A stretch of DNA of 64,000 bases from Quillaja saponaria (GCA_029379385.1 CM055612.1:13268001-13332000); one strand, 5' to 3'; shown: positions 10,886 through 23,775, counted from the first letter of the stretch. Numbers and translations are program-made. The notes: generated by a model not told the origin, from the sequence alone.

Positions 10886-13806
10886 TGTTGAATCAAATGA
10901 ATAATTTATTTCAATAATACATCAATTTGATTTTGATGATAACCAAATAATTAAGTACAAATTGTAGTATTTACTAAATTAATGTTTAATTATTTTTTAT
11001 TGCATGTATTGTATACTAAAATTGAAAGAAAAAAGAAAAAAGTTAATAACTGAAGCAATGAAATCATTTAGTTGAATAATGTTTATCAAAGTGAGCTGAA
11101 GTATACAACAACAATATTTATTTCAATTAGCTAAAGCTCCTTCAATCAACTGAAGTACATTATATGACATCATTTCATCTTAATGATAAGTCTATGAAAT
11201 AACCTTATTGCATATCTTTTGTATTCATATTATTTGCTATGTTACTGAGTTTTAGTTTGATTGTTGCTTAGTCGAGTCATTTGTTTTAAGGTGTTGAATC
11301 CTAGATGAGTATTCTTAGGATTTAGCCATTTATTTATGAATTTCATTGATTATTAAATTATTTTGTGTGTTTTGAAGGTTTAATGCTTAAAGGAAACTCC
11401 TTTGAAGTCAAATTAGAGTCAAACAAGGATTTTCTACGCGTCGGGCGCCATGGCCGTGGAAAAAGGGAGTCACAGTGCCTAAAATTGTGCAACAATTCAT
11501 CTAGGCAAAGGCTAGGGCACTAAGGCTTCAAAAAGCTAGCACTGGAGGGCCGGACATGAAGATAACTAAGGCCCAGGTGCTAGAAATAGGGAGCCCTAGC
11601 ACCCAACAGTGATTCCTTCTTTGATTTTCAGTGCTAAGGCGTCACAAATTGGTGCTGGGATGTCAAATCAATTCCTAGTCCAAATTGACTTCTTTTTTAG
11701 GGTTTTAAAGCCTATTTAAAGAGCTTTATGTAGGGAATAAATACACACAAGTTTCGCTAAGAAGGTTTGGAGATTAAGAGCCAAACAAGAGTGCAAGGAG
11801 CAAGGATAGCTAAAGCTTGAAGATTGACAACCATTATAGTTTTCTTTATTCTACTCTTTCTTTACTTTCTTGCATTTGCTTGATGTTTTCTTTGTTTAAA
11901 TCCATGTTTATACTAAGTTGCATGGAGTAGTTACTTTTCTAGGATTGCAATGGAACTCAACATGTAGCTTGATTTTATGTTTGTAATATGATTGCTTAGG
12001 GTTTGTTACATGAATTATTTATCTTATTCTATGCTTTATGCTTCTAAGTGATTAGCTACCAATTAGATTGATTTGATAACTTGGAGGAACCTTAACGAAG
12101 GAAATCTAGGTCTAGTCTTGAATAAGATAGCATTTGTTTGTATTCATTAACATGCTTATTTGAATTTGATTTATTTGTAGGATAGAAATATACCTTCATA
12201 CGTAGTGTAGCCATTAGGTGTATTGTTAAAGAGTTTAGCTTAATTCAATTCTCATAGAAATATAGTGAATTGGATAAGTTAGATATTATTATAAACAATT
12301 CAAAATATACTTATAATTAAATAAGAACCCTAGGTTAGTAATTCAATATCACAACTAAGCATAATAAGATAATAATAATCCAAGTGAGTGTTGAGGGAAG
12401 TTGTAATTGTAGGTTTTCTCCATTACATTCTTACATTTTCTTGCTTTAGTTTAGTTTAGTTTAGTTATAAATCTCTCAAAATTCATTCCTTTGGATAAAG
12501 TTAGGATTGGTCAATTTTAGTACTTAGCAATTGTTAGATCTAATTTATCATTGGTTTGACACTCTACTTATACTTTATTACTTGTTCACGATACGTGCAC
12601 TTACATGGTAAAACTGACAACACTTAAACAATCAGCTAAAGTCTCTCAATGAATATTTTCAGTCAGTTGAAGACACTTAGCTTATGTTCATCAATTAGCT
12701 CAAACTTTTTCAAATGCAACATTTTATTTAATGTTAGTCAACTGAATTTATTCAGTGGATTTCATTACAGTTATCAGAAGATACAATGCAACGTTTCACC
12801 CAAAGACAATCTGCTAAAGATATGTTTGTCAGTTAAAGATTAGAATTGCCAGTTAGATGAAGATACAAACAACATCATTATTTCAAGATAGTCAGTTGTA
12901 TTTTGATAAGTTGTATTTACCTCAATTACTTGAACAACCAAATAAAAGGCTAAAAGATGTTGTTCCAGTAACATAGTCAACTGAAGCATTTCAGTTATGA
13001 GCTTTTTTGTCAATTGACTAAGATCAGCCTTTATTCAAAACAATAATATTTTGGACAACAGTCAATTGAACTTTGTATCTTGATCAATTGATTCCATCAG
13101 CTATGCTGTACTCAGTCATTGTTCACTATCCATATTTGGATTAACTGATTTCATCAAACTTTCTGAAGAATTTTAAAAAATGCCTTAAAATAGAAAAAAG
13201 GTATTAGTTCAGAAAATCATGCTTAAATTTCATATTCTTGTGAAAGATTTGTATTTAAGTCTCATGAGTGAAAATTGTACTCACACCCATTGTTATATTC
13301 TGTGAGAAAAATACGAGTGTGAACCTAGAGTTTGGGATTAAGGTTGATAAAGTTTAGTTTGTAACAAATTCTGAGGAACTTAAGGCTGTGGTCGAGTCCA
13401 TCAATTTTGCTTGGTTTTGGCTAAGACATGTAAGGATCAGCTAGGTTGTTGAGACTTGAAAATCAATGTGAAGGTTGCTAAGCCCTACAATTCAGTGCTG
13501 AAGTTTTGCTGATCCCTACAATTTAGCTGATAGTGAAATTCTCAAGGGGAGTTTGGGGAGTGGATGTAGCCGAGGGTTTCTAGCGAAACAATATGAAAAT
13601 CAATTGTAAAAATCTCTCTAACCCTTTTTATCTTTTAGCTGATTAGCTACTTAATTTATATCCTATTTGCTTATCTTCTAAGTGTTCTTCATTTTGTTGT
13701 TAAAAGTTTAAACTTGTGAGCACTATGTTTTCTAAATTGATAAAAGTGGTATTTTTAATTTGTCAATCTATGCATCCCCTTCTAGCTTGTCATTCTTTGG
13801 TCAACA
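10886..13806 (+). repeat. Ty1/copia 3' LTR (SIRE-like), split by a solo LTR
   Basis: The LTR starts TGTTGAATCAAATG after a purine tract and ends ...TTTGGTCAACA. The early block GATTTTGATGATAACCAAAT and the late block GCATCCCCTTCTAGC are typical of SIRE/Maximus-like copia LTRs. It holds many short TCAACTGA/TCAGTTGA words (about 12640-13150). Without the inserted sAt-a (11184-12622 plus 5-bp TSD) it is about 1.48 kb. No 5' partner or copia coding region lies to the left, so the element is truncated. Confidence 0.65.
11184..12622 (+). repeat. sAt-a: Athila-family solo LTR
   Basis: It runs from TGATAAGTCTATG to ...AAACTGACAACA, 1439 bp, flanked by perfect 5-bp duplications cttaa (11179-11183 and 12623-12627). 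It aligns along its length with the At3 LTR (46464-47878): the GTTATGTTCTAGAGTTTTA-like start region, AAAGGTTTAATGCTTAAAGGA, a GC-rich word tract (11435-11640), and the downstream blocks with CTTCTAAGTGATTAGC. It has no internal region, so it arose by LTR-LTR recombination. It sits inside the copia LTR and is therefore younger than it. Confidence 0.85.
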
Positions 13807-14048
13807 TAATTATTTTGTTTTCATAAAAGTTTTTAATTTAAATTTGAGTACTAATGCATAGTTTGTTATAGGTGTTGCCAGTGTAACATCCCGAGAAATT
13901 TAATCTAGTTTAAATTAGACTAAATAGGTATTAATTACGGTAAAGCATATAATTAGCCTAATGCATGCATTCGTTAGGAATTTTCATGCATTTATTCTAT
14001 GCATTTAATTTACGAAATTTTTAGGTGAATTTCCAAACTTGGAAATAG

Positions 14049-14175
14049 TGACATCATCATGACATTATACGGTGACATCATCATGACATTATCATTTTGT
14101 TAGTTTAGTTAGGATTTAAAGATGGAGACATCATTAGGATGACATCATCATTGCATCACCATGACATCATCATTC
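14049..14175. repeat. Short direct repeats GACATCATCATGACAT
   Basis: The word gtgacatcatcatgacatta occurs twice almost perfectly (14049 and 14071). Looser copies of gacatcatcat follow up to 14175. Confidence 0.8.
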
Positions 14176-14317
14176 TAGTTATGAAAAATATGTTATAATG
14201 GAACTAGGTAGTTAAGGAGTAGTTAGAATGGAACAAGAAAAGAACTAAACCAGGAAGAATTGAACCAAACCGTGGGGAAGAAGTTAAGAGGGTGTGAATG
14301 CATTAATTAAATCTACT

Positions 14318-14530
14318 TAGGTGTAAAGTTTCATTAAATGCAAGGGGGTGTGGTGTAAAACATGTGGTAATAGGTGTAAATTTTCATTAAATGCAAGAGG
14401 GTGAGGTGTAAAACATGTGACAATAGGTGTAAAGTTTCATTAAATGCAAAGGTGAGGTGTAAAACATGTGACAATAGGTGTAAAGTTTCATTAAATGCAA
14501 AGCTGAGGTGTAAAAACACGTGACAATAGG
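14318..14530. repeat. Minisatellite, four units of about 52 bp
   Basis: Units start TAGGTGTAAAGTTTCATTAA and end near ACATGTGACAA, beginning at about 14318, 14371, 14424 and 14475. A fifth start is truncated near 14527. Inter-unit differences are few. The antisense frame here repeats the same peptide, which is an effect of the repeat. Confidence 0.92.
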
Positions 14531-14683
14531 TAGCATGCCAAGTGTTAGCAAACCAGGAGAAAACTAGGAGAAGAAAGACATGTGTAAAGGGAGTTAGCAA
14601 CTAGGAAGAAAACTAGTGGAAGATGAAAAAGTAGGAATGATTAGCATGCATTAATGAATAAGAAGCCAAGGGAATTGAACTCC

Positions 14684-14691
14684 TATATAAA
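14684..14691 (+). promoter_or_regulatory. TATA box of the LTR at 13882
   Basis: TATATAAA lies about 800 bp inside the LTR and is followed within about 25-30 bp by an A/C-rich stretch suited to a transcript start. Placement matches LTR promoters, but it is a prediction. Confidence 0.45.
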
Positions 14692-16664
14692 CTGGCCATG
14701 TCTCCTTAAAACACACAAACATACTTCCTTAAATCCATACCAAAAGAAGAAACAAACCTTAAACATAAACACACACCCTAAAGAAGTAAAACTGTAACCT
14801 CCAAGAAAAGAAAACCAAAACTGTAGGCTAAAGAAAGAAATGGAAAAGCGTAAATCCAAGAAAGAAAAGGAAAAACGTGAAATAAGGGAGGAGGAAGCAA
14901 GACCGTATGATGAAGAAGGAAGGAGGAAAACCGAAACAAGGAGAAAAATGAGGAGTAGAAAAGAAACAAAGAAAATAAAAAGACTAAGGGTATTAGGCAA
15001 GTATTCATGCATATCTTTATTTATTTTATCTTGTTTCATTTCTTACTTCCTTGGCACTCCTATATTCTTCATGATACTATCATGTCCTTCATGCATATGA
15101 AATGAAAATGATGAAAAAAATTCCCTTTGTGGGAAGTTTAAAGAAAAAAAAAAGATAATAATTTTAGTAACTTGTCTTGAGTTCATCTTGGCTGAAGTTC
15201 ACCAGGTATCCCAAAAGGATGGATACTCAAACCATAGTATGGATCCTACTATTGAGAGGTGGTGCTATGTATACGAGAGGTGGTATCCATGGTACATAGA
15301 AGTCCTCGTAAGGCAGCCTCAGTTTGCTTGAACAGTTCAAGAATAGTTACTAAGGAGTGAAAAAGAAGAAGAGAATAAAGTTTGCATTTGTATATTCCTA
15401 TATTTGTAAAACTGCCATCTAGATATTCCCCTTTGCTATGTATGAATGCTTGTTGAGGTTCAACTCACTTTCCTTCATCTTGATATGCAGGATAATTGAT
15501 CTTCCATGCAGGTGTTTATTGTACAAACCTTCCCTGTGTTTGTTTGTTCCTTGGAGGATGGTACCGTATATGTTACCGAGGGATGGTAAGTAGTGGACTG
15601 GTCGTATGAAGAGAGAGATGAGAATAGCCTTATTACAACTGTTTGTGTAGTTCTACTAACCACCTAAGTGGGACAATGGCCGAATATTTTGTGTTGTGGT
15701 CATTAGATTCTAGGTAAAGTAAAGAAAAATCTAGTAATGACCATAGTTAGGTATATATGTATAGTTTGGACTTAACTTGGTAGTTTAAGGGGAAACTTAT
15801 AAAATAATTATAATGGTTTCCTTTTAGTCCAAACTTAATGTGAAGTCTATGTAAATAATGTATGTCATGTGAATTGATAAAATGGAAGACTATGTCTTTT
15901 TGTGAGTCTTGAATTGTCCATTTGATAGAACCGGCCAAGTAGAATCAATTAGGAAAAAGAAGTGTCTAATTTGGCTAAGCAATGTTTAGGTGAAAAGAAG
16001 GTCCAATTCGACTAAGGCAAGAAGTTAGGATGATTATTAACATAGGACAAATGAAACAAATGATAGAATTCAAGGTAGGCAGAATTGGTTAAAAGGTCTA
16101 GTACTAATTGGCCATTAAAGTCTAAAATTTGATAAAGAAAATCATTAGTGGAGTTAATAGGTGGATGGTTATGAATTCATAATAAGCAAGTAATAAAAAG
16201 AAGGTAAAAAGGAGTAATTTGGTCCACTAAGTGTCTAACCGATTTTAACTAGGTTGACAAGTCAAGAATTAAATCAAGTTAAAGGAATTAATGTTAATAT
16301 GTAAATTGGATTCAATGAATTTGGCCATGAAGGAGTAAAAAGGAAAAAGAAAGATTTTGGTAGAGAAATTGTCCAAGGCGAATTAAGAATTATAAGTATA
16401 GAAGTAAGCTTAGTAATAAAGGAGTAATTACCAATTAATTTAAGCATTAAGATTTAATTCAATTAAGTATAGGATTAGGAAAATAAGGTTTCACAACCAC
16501 CCATTAGGTATCGAGCAACTTAGGGAAGCGTTCGAAAGGACCAAATAAAATACAACCTTTTTTTAAGAATGAGGAGGACTAGCCATGGATAAAAATCCCT
16601 GGAGATTGTTAACATCTAATAAAATATGTTTTCTTTATTATGTGTAGTTTTACTTGTACTAACA

Positions 16665-19600
16665 TGTTATAGCATGATACGTTAGTACTATATTTTAGAA
16701 ATTTGGTGTGTAAATTTTATTTATAAGTGACACAAATTATAAACCAAGTAAATTAGTGAACATTCAAATTATGTATATATATATATATATACATATATCA
16801 AGAGGAATTATACACCACAAAAAATAAAACCCTTGACTTTGACCTTAAACATTTTGTCTTTCTCTCCCCTTTTTCCTTTAATTTTTTTCCCTCCTTTTTA
16901 TGCCTTGAACTAGCTTTCCTTCCTTCAATTTTTTTACTAGCCGACTCCCCTGTTTTTCCATGAGGAGTTGTGGATCATCCTCACATTTCTATTTCACTCG
17001 CATAAACATTTGATATTTGGTACCCAGAAAAAAGGAACTTCAATTTCTGTCTCGCTTTCGCTGACATATATTAGTCATAGTAGTAGCATGTTATTTAAAA
17101 AGCTCCCTGTCTTTGTTGTGTTCTGCCCATCATTATCTTTCAACCTGTCCTAAACTCCTTTCTCCTCCAAAGCCCTATTGAACTCTGAGACTTTAAATTT
17201 GGCATAAACCTAATAGGTTGAGTATGAATTTGCTGAATTTGGCGACAAATGCTTCATGGCAGTCCTAAGAAGAAAGTATCCAGTAGATCTGTAAATTGTT
17301 GGAGTAGTAGATTTCTCATTCTTCCTGCTAATAAGTCCCAGATTTAGCAGTAACTCTAGCACTACTCTTAGTTACTATTATTAGTTTTACCACGTAAGTG
17401 TACATGTTTTGAAGAAGTAATAAAGAGATTGAAGAAAAGTATCATTCCCACGAAGAATTATCTAACAATGTTAAATACTAGTTTGTATCAATTCTAATTT
17501 TATCCAAACAATTAACTTTGGAATTGATTAACTAATTTATCAAACACTAAACTTGAAGTAAATATATAGAGATGAGCCTAGGATAACAATTTCCCTCACA
17601 CTTGGCTTAATTTGCATTTATCTTATCATGCTTAGATTCATGGCATTATGATGTTAACTAAGGATTCTAATTCAATTATAAGTATATTTTGAATTGTTTA
17701 TAATTATATCTTGATTAACCAATTCACTATATGCCTATGAAAATTGAATTATTCAAGATGCATTAAGATAAAACCTCAATTGATTATACATGGCATATAG
17801 GTATATATCTATCATATATGAAAATCAAATCCAACCATCCAAGTGAATGAATTCAAACATGTACTATATCATTCAAGGCTAAACTAGACTTCGTTTGTCA
17901 AGGATCCTTTAATTTACCTCATCAATCTAATTGGAACCAATCAATTAGAAGCATTAAACATGGAATAATATACATAACATAAATACCACAGCCTACGCAA
18001 TCCATAGATAGAATCAAATCAAATTACATGTAAGTTCCATTATAATCCTAGAATGGGAATTAGTTCATACAAACAAACTTGGGCATGATTTCAACTAAAC
18101 AATCCATCAAGAATATACAAGTAACAAAGAAGGAGGGAATAAGAAGACAAAACTTGTCAAGGTTGTTTCTAATATTTAATCTTCAAGCTCTAGATCCCCT
18201 TTTTCCTCTTGTCCCTTTTGTCTCTCAAGCCTCTTTCTTTATGCAAAAAAACATTCCCAATTCATTTCCCCTTCTAACTTTAACTTATTTTCCTTATATA
18301 AGCCCACAAATAAGAGTTTTACAGCATTTCAGATGAGACAAGGGCTGAAATATCAGACTGGCACCAAGGCACCAACTTCCTGGCGCTGGGGCGCCATGGC
18401 AATCTGCCTAATTAAGTCCAACCAGAGAGCGTTGGAACCTAGACACTAGCTTTCTAGCCCCTATGTGCCAGATTGGGTGAATAATGGCCTTTCAGTGCTG
18501 TAACACCAATTTTCCATGGCCTAGGCACCTGGCAAGCTAGAATTCCATCCCTTGTGCATTTGGTTTTCAAAATTGACTCCTTGAACCCTTGAACCATCAA
18601 AAATTAAACCAAAATCAATTAGGATTAAGACTCTTATTTGAAAGCGAAATCATAAGCAAAAAGAACTAAAACTTGAAAACTTAATACAATACACAATAAA
18701 CTACAAACTAAGCTAAAACTAATCAAATTGTTGTACAAAGCTCAAGAACTTAGCTAAGATGAATGAATAATGAGATGTGATATAAGTTCTTTTGAGAATT
18801 TATAAGTTACCAATCTTCAACTACCTCGCTTTTATCCTTGCACGTGTTAAGGTAGTAAATTAATTGTCGTTTCTCGGGCATAAAGCAGAAAACTCGTTTA
18901 ATAGAATTAAAGCTGGTTGATGAATTCTATGGTTGTTATGCGAAAAATGATTTTTCTTAATTACTTGTTTGTTTGGTTTTTCTTTTTGTGGGTTAATTAA
19001 AGTTTACTTAGCTATAGGAAACTTCATTGCTTTATTCATTACACTGGTTGGCTGTGGTAGAAGTATGGATGATTGGTCGATTAGGGTTTTGACAAAATGG
19101 GTATATTTGTTAAGCAGTAAGAAATAAGAATCTTCTGAGGTGTTTTAAGTTAACTGGAGATGTTGGAAACCTATCTTGAGTTACATGCCTCATTGGATTG
19201 AGTGCATTATAATTTTATGTTATGATTATAAGGTTTTAGGTTGATGAAGCTGGTGCTAAGTGATTCAAGTGCAAAGGTCTCCTTAAAGAGTACTAACTTG
19301 GTGGACTTTCATTTTACACCACTCTTGTTGCTCTAATATGTTAATGGTTTCTACTATGTTAATGTTCATTTAAATGCTAGGAACACATGCACACTGAGGA
19401 TAAGACAAATGAAGAAAATTGAGGGAGTTATTTGAATTCATATGTGCTAAGGGATATCCAATATTCCCCTATAATGTTAAACTTTATACTTGATGTGTTA
19501 ATTAATCTTATAGATTAGCCCATCAAATGAAGCTAAGGACAATGTAGTAACTAGCGGGAGGAATCAATCTTGAAGAGTTGAAGTCATAATAGTATAATAC

Positions 19601-20606
19601 ACTCTTGCATCATGATTTTTGGCCAATATATATAATGCATGAATTTCCATTTTACAATGACAAACTCAATCTTATGATCGACTTAAAAGAAATGTAGGTT
19701 TAAGTCCTCAAAATGACTAAATGGATCCTGGAAGCATTTACTTTAACCATTCATGACTTCCTTCCTTCTAATGAAATAATGGGAAAATAAACATCTACTT
19801 ACTATGCACTTTATTTTTTTCCTCCTTTTTTTTTTGAAAGTTTTGCATCTATAATTTTGAATCAATTTCCATAATTATATTTGGTAACTCATTATTTAGT
19901 GAATATGTACATTAACTAAAGAAAGTAAGTTTCTTTCTGTTGTTGGATTGATATTTGAATTATATAATTCAAGCTCTTAATTGATTTTAAAACATTAGCT
20001 TAACATGAATTCAATTCTTGGAATGTGAGTAATGTTGAATTAAGGGACTAGTGTTGATTTTCTTAGTACGTATAGATATATACATACATGAAACAAAATT
20101 AAAGTTGCATACAAGGTATTTGTTAAAATGCCTAAAAGGTTTTAGCTTCAAAGAAACTCATGGAAGTTGATATATATTAGTTTTAGTAATTAGTGTAATG
20201 TAACTATGAAATTTATAAACTAAGAAGTGCTTAGGATTATGCTTTTTAGCTCTGGAACGTATTGTTGATCCAAGACACACATGGATTCAAGAAGGAGCGA
20301 AGAGTAAGATCTGTGACCTTGAGAGTAGGAAATGTTACTTTTTGTGTTGCTAGTGTATTGTGAGTAATTGTTTTGGTATATTTTTATGCATATGTTCATA
20401 AAGTCTTCAAAGCTGCATGTTTAGTACTACAATTGTATTGTGTTTGATGTATGACTTTGTTTATGTTTGATAAAGGCCCATGATATTGTTTTTATTTATG
20501 AAAAAGAATATGGGTGCACCTAGGGTACAATTGTTTTGTTTATTTGATATTTGATTAAGGATATTCTAGTGACTTAGCTTCAGTGATGGATATGTGAGGA
20601 GTATAT
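16665..20606 (+). repeat. Tk2 5' LTR, first part (interrupted by sAt-b)
   Basis: This aligns collinearly with 53059-55345. Shared blocks include ACATTTGATATTTGGTACCC, GCCCTATTGAACTC and ATGTGAGGAGTATAT. The LTR is broken at 17375/18811 by sAt-b and at 20606 by At1. Its remaining 852 bp continue at 44156. A TA microsatellite lies at 16773-16791. Confidence 0.9.
17376..18805 (-). repeat. sAt-b: Athila-family solo LTR, inverted
   Basis: It is 1430 bp between perfect duplications gttac (17371-17375 and 18806-18810). The intact site is preserved in the Tk2 3' LTR at about 53548 (CAATTACCAAACTTC). On minus it starts TTATAAATTCTC (the usual TGATAA has mutated) and ends ...GGTAAAACTAATAATA, matching the end of sAt-a. 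It carries a GC-word tract at 18360-18540 and a TATA-like cttatataag at 18293-18302. The frame at 18079-18336 is inside the LTR and is not a gene. Confidence 0.88.
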
Positions 20607-22097
20607 TGATAACTATAGAATAATAGAGTTATCTCACTATGATTCTAATTCATATTTGATGCTAATCCTGATATTTTAAGTTAGAATATTAGTCAAATAT
20701 AGTGTTAGAGTTATTTTAGGTTATTTTAAGAGTTTGGCAGAGTTTTTTTATTTATTAGGAGTAGTTTTAAAAAATTTGGTATTTAATTTGTTTTAGGTAT
20801 CTTTGCAATGCCCTAGTTTGGATTAGAGAATGGAAGAAACTCAATTGGCGCCGCATCACTGAAAATACATGAGGCCATGGCACCACAAAGGAAGAATTTG
20901 ATGGAAAAGACAGAGAGGACTCAGCTGCGGTGCAACTACGATGAAGCCGTTGTGTTGATACAAAGAGAGAAAAACCAAATAAGTCAGTAAGCTAGATACC
21001 GCGGCACTTGAAGATTGAAATCATAGGTTGATGAAAAGAAAGCTACAGCGCCAAAGTAAGGATACTTTGGTAAACAAAGAAACGGATTGGTGCTGTAGCT
21101 TCTATGTATGTGAAGCCGCGGTAAGGTACAAACGACTCTTGTTTAGATTAATCAGAACTTGTAGTGCCGCAGTGCCATAGATACCCACATCGCAGAACTA
21201 GTATGGATTTTGAGGATTTTTATTTTAATTAAAATATGAGAAAAAGGCTTATAAATAGAGAAGGAAGGCTGAGGTTGAGAAACACACCAGAGCTCATGAT
21301 AGAGAGTGCTAAGGAGCTGAACGAGACCCAAAAAGTGACAACTTCTAGTTTCTATTTCTTCTTCTTCTTATTTTCTATTTACTTGTAATGGATATGTCTT
21401 TAGTTTTGTTTTTTTATGTAGTTAGTATGGAGTAATTGTATTCTAGGGGTAACGATTGAACTCACATGTAGCCGATATAACTTTAGTTTTACTTTAATGC
21501 ACGCTTTAGTTTTAGTATTTATATTGCCTTGTTCTTAATACTTTTAATTGCTTGATCACCAGTTAGATTGTTAAGAAATTCTGAATTTGACTTGGAAGAG
21601 TCAGTTTTGGGTTTACCTTTAAGTGATATAACTTATGCTTGGATTGCTCATATGATTTGGATGATCTGATTTGTTTAAAAGATAGGGATATACTCTTTTA
21701 CCATAAGTAATCAGGAGATTGGTTCGTAATGAGTTTATTTTAGAATAATACTCGTAGGAATATAGGAAATTAGACTAAGAGAAATATATAATTGTTAGAT
21801 ATAAGAGTATTCTAGTAATTGATTAAGAAATCCAGGTTAATATTAATTAATACATGAATTGCTTTGAATTAGAGTTATTAAGGTTTGGTGTGAGGGATAT
21901 CGTGAACCTATACCTAATTTTAATATTTTTAAATCAAATTTCTCTCTTAATTTGCATTGGCTTGATTAGAGTTAAGCTGCACCATAATGGTAATTAGCAT
22001 TGAAAAACAAGTAATTATTTATCGTGAGAACGATCTCTACTTGTTACTATATTACTTGAGAATGATATGTGTGCTTGCGTTTGTATAATTCATATCA
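20607..22097 (+). repeat. At1 5' LTR
   Basis: It is 1491 bp. It has a GC-word tract (20845-21180) with gcgccgc, ccgcggca and tgccgcag words in otherwise AT-rich DNA, a TATA box at 21250-21258, and an end block ...TACTTGTTACTATATTACTTGAG shared with At2. The 3' LTR lacks the GC tract. Confidence 0.92.
21250..21258 (+). promoter_or_regulatory. TATA box of At1 5' LTR
   Basis: TATAAATAG occurs at the same position in the At1 3' LTR (43319-43327) and in both At2 LTRs (minus, 38451-38459 and 27876-27884). This conservation supports a core promoter. Transcription would start shortly downstream, near the GAG-rich leader. Confidence 0.7.
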
Positions 22098-22104
22098 AGT
22101 TTTT

Positions 22105-22121
22105 TGGCACCGCTGTCAAGG
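22105..22121 (+). promoter_or_regulatory. At1 primer binding site
   Basis: TGGCACCGCTGTCAAGG lies 7 bases after the LTR end. It is a variant of the TGGCGCCGTTGCC type used by Athila elements (tRNA-Asp-like). At2 has the near-identical site at 37608-37624 on minus. Confidence 0.85.
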
Positions 22122-22226
22122 AGTAATTTATTTTATTTTGCTAATATTATTATGTACTTGATTCTAATTCAAGTTTTTTATTCTTGATTTAAGGTGCTAT
22201 TGACATTGCATGCAAAATACTAGAGA

Positions 22227-23775
22227 TTTGGAACTATTACCATATAATCTCGAGATCGAATGAGCACTTAGAAAGTTGAGAAAGAACCAAATCCTAAAAC
22301 AATCTCATGCAATAGCTGAAGATTAAGAAATTCATGAAAACAAGGCCTTGAGGGATTTGTTATCCTTCTTGTGCAAGGCCTCTACTTTAGCACACAAAGA
22401 CCAACCATTATTGCGAACAATTTTGAGATCAAACTGGGCACAATCCAGATGATTCAACAATCTGCTTAGTTTGGGGATTACTAAGAGAAGACCCTCATAC
22501 TTATTTAGTCTCATTCTTTGAGCTGTGCGAAACATTCAAGTATAATGGCATCTCTAATGATGCGGACCTCCTTAGGCTTTTTCCTTTCTCCCATTGAGAT
22601 AAGGCAAAAAAATGGCTATATTCATTACCTCAACATTCCATCACAACTTGCTCAGACATAGCACAAAAATTTATGGCCAAATTCTTTCCTCTCGCCAAAA
22701 CCACCAAACTAAGGAATGAAATCACATTATTCCTTCAACAAGATCAAGAGTCTCTCTATATGGCATGGGAGAGAGATAAAGACCTAATGAGAAAATGCCA
22801 TGATGCTGCAAATGCATACCTATTATAATGGTTTAGGAAACCAAACTAGAACAACAATTGATGCTTCTGCTAATGGTGTTTTGATGGGTAATCTACGGAT
22901 GATGCCTATGACTTTCTAGAAGAGATGGCCTCAAACTCTTATCAATGACCAACCAAAAGGTTAACATCTCAAAAAGTTGCTGGAATTCCTGAAATTGATG
23001 CCATTACTACTTTGACAGCATAAGTGGTTAGGTTGACAAAGAGGTTTGATAATTTTGGAGTACAACAACAAGCAAAGGCCGCTGCCTTAGTATGTGAAGC
23101 TTATAGCAAAGGCCATACTATGGACCAATGCCCAAATACTGAACAGTTCAATATATTCAGAATTTTAACCATCAAAACAACCCTTATTCTAATACATATA
23201 ATCCAGGGTGGAGAAATCACCCAAACTTTGATTGGAATAATTAAGGATCACAAGATGCAAGGCCTAATCCACCTCCTAGATTTCAAGCTCCACAAAGACA
23301 AGTAGCTCCTGAAAAGAAGCCATCCTTGGAAGACATGCTTCTACAATACACGTCTCAGACTGATTCTGTTATTCAAAGCTAAGCTGCATCCTTAAGAACA
23401 TTAGAGACACAAATTAGGCAACTAGTAAATGCTTTGACTGGTAGACTTCATGGTGCCCTTCCTAGTGATACAAAAGCAAACCCAAGGAAGGAGAGTAAGG
23501 AACAATGTAAAGCAATAACTATTAGGAATGGAATAAAGTTAGAGGAGCAAAAAAAGAAAATACAAGATTATGAAATTCCTATATCTCTAACTAAAGAGGA
23601 ATTGCCTACTGAAGTCATAAAGGAGAAGGAAAAAAAAGTAGATGCTAAAAAAGGCAAACCCTCCTCTTCCATTCTCCTAAAGGTTCTGCAAGCAGAACCT
23701 CAACAAGCAATTACAAAATTTTCTAGATGTGGTCAAGACACTTTACATAAATATTTCCTTTGCAAAAGCTCTTGA
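22227..23775 (+). pseudogene. At1 gag remnant
   Basis: Several frames with many stops together follow the Athila gag. They start with LRKLRKNQILKQS and HENKALRD (about 22260-22360), then pass through a capsid-like part (FPLSH, RNEITLFLQQDQESLYMAWER-like, 22580-22790). The zinc knuckle is at 23088-23140 and reads CEAYSKGHTMDQC; the second Cys of the usual CETCGKGH is lost. Next come NNPYSNTYNPGW and a C-terminal SLEDMLLQYTSQTDSVIQS block (23330-23380). A final open frame (23434-23775) holds TGRLHGALPSDTKANP and a lysine/glutamate-rich linker to the protease. At2 gag (36290-37495, minus) gives the better preserved copy for comparison. Confidence 0.85.

Larger units (their letters stand above)
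13882..16600 (+). repeat. Tekay-like LTR (probable solo or truncated), end uncertain
   Basis: It begins TGTAACATCCCGAGAAATTT, a start shared by many Tekay/Del LTRs. It contains a TATA box at 14684-14691, followed by A-rich leader-like sequence. The 1.0 kb at 15640-16600 has the TTAA-rich composition common in long Tekay LTRs. I could not find a primer site, an internal region or a convincing TSD, so the right end is a guess. The frames at 14334-15100 within it are low-complexity or antisense and are not genes. Confidence 0.4.

Noticed and set aside
14683..15100. Open frames on both strands near 14.7-15.1 kb, one rich in Lys/Arg/Glu
   Set aside because: Both come from a purine-rich leader-like stretch inside an LTR. 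Low complexity, no domain, no conserved context.
18079..18336. 85-codon frame on plus
   Set aside because: It lies antisense within the solo LTR sAt-b, with composition typical of noncoding DNA.
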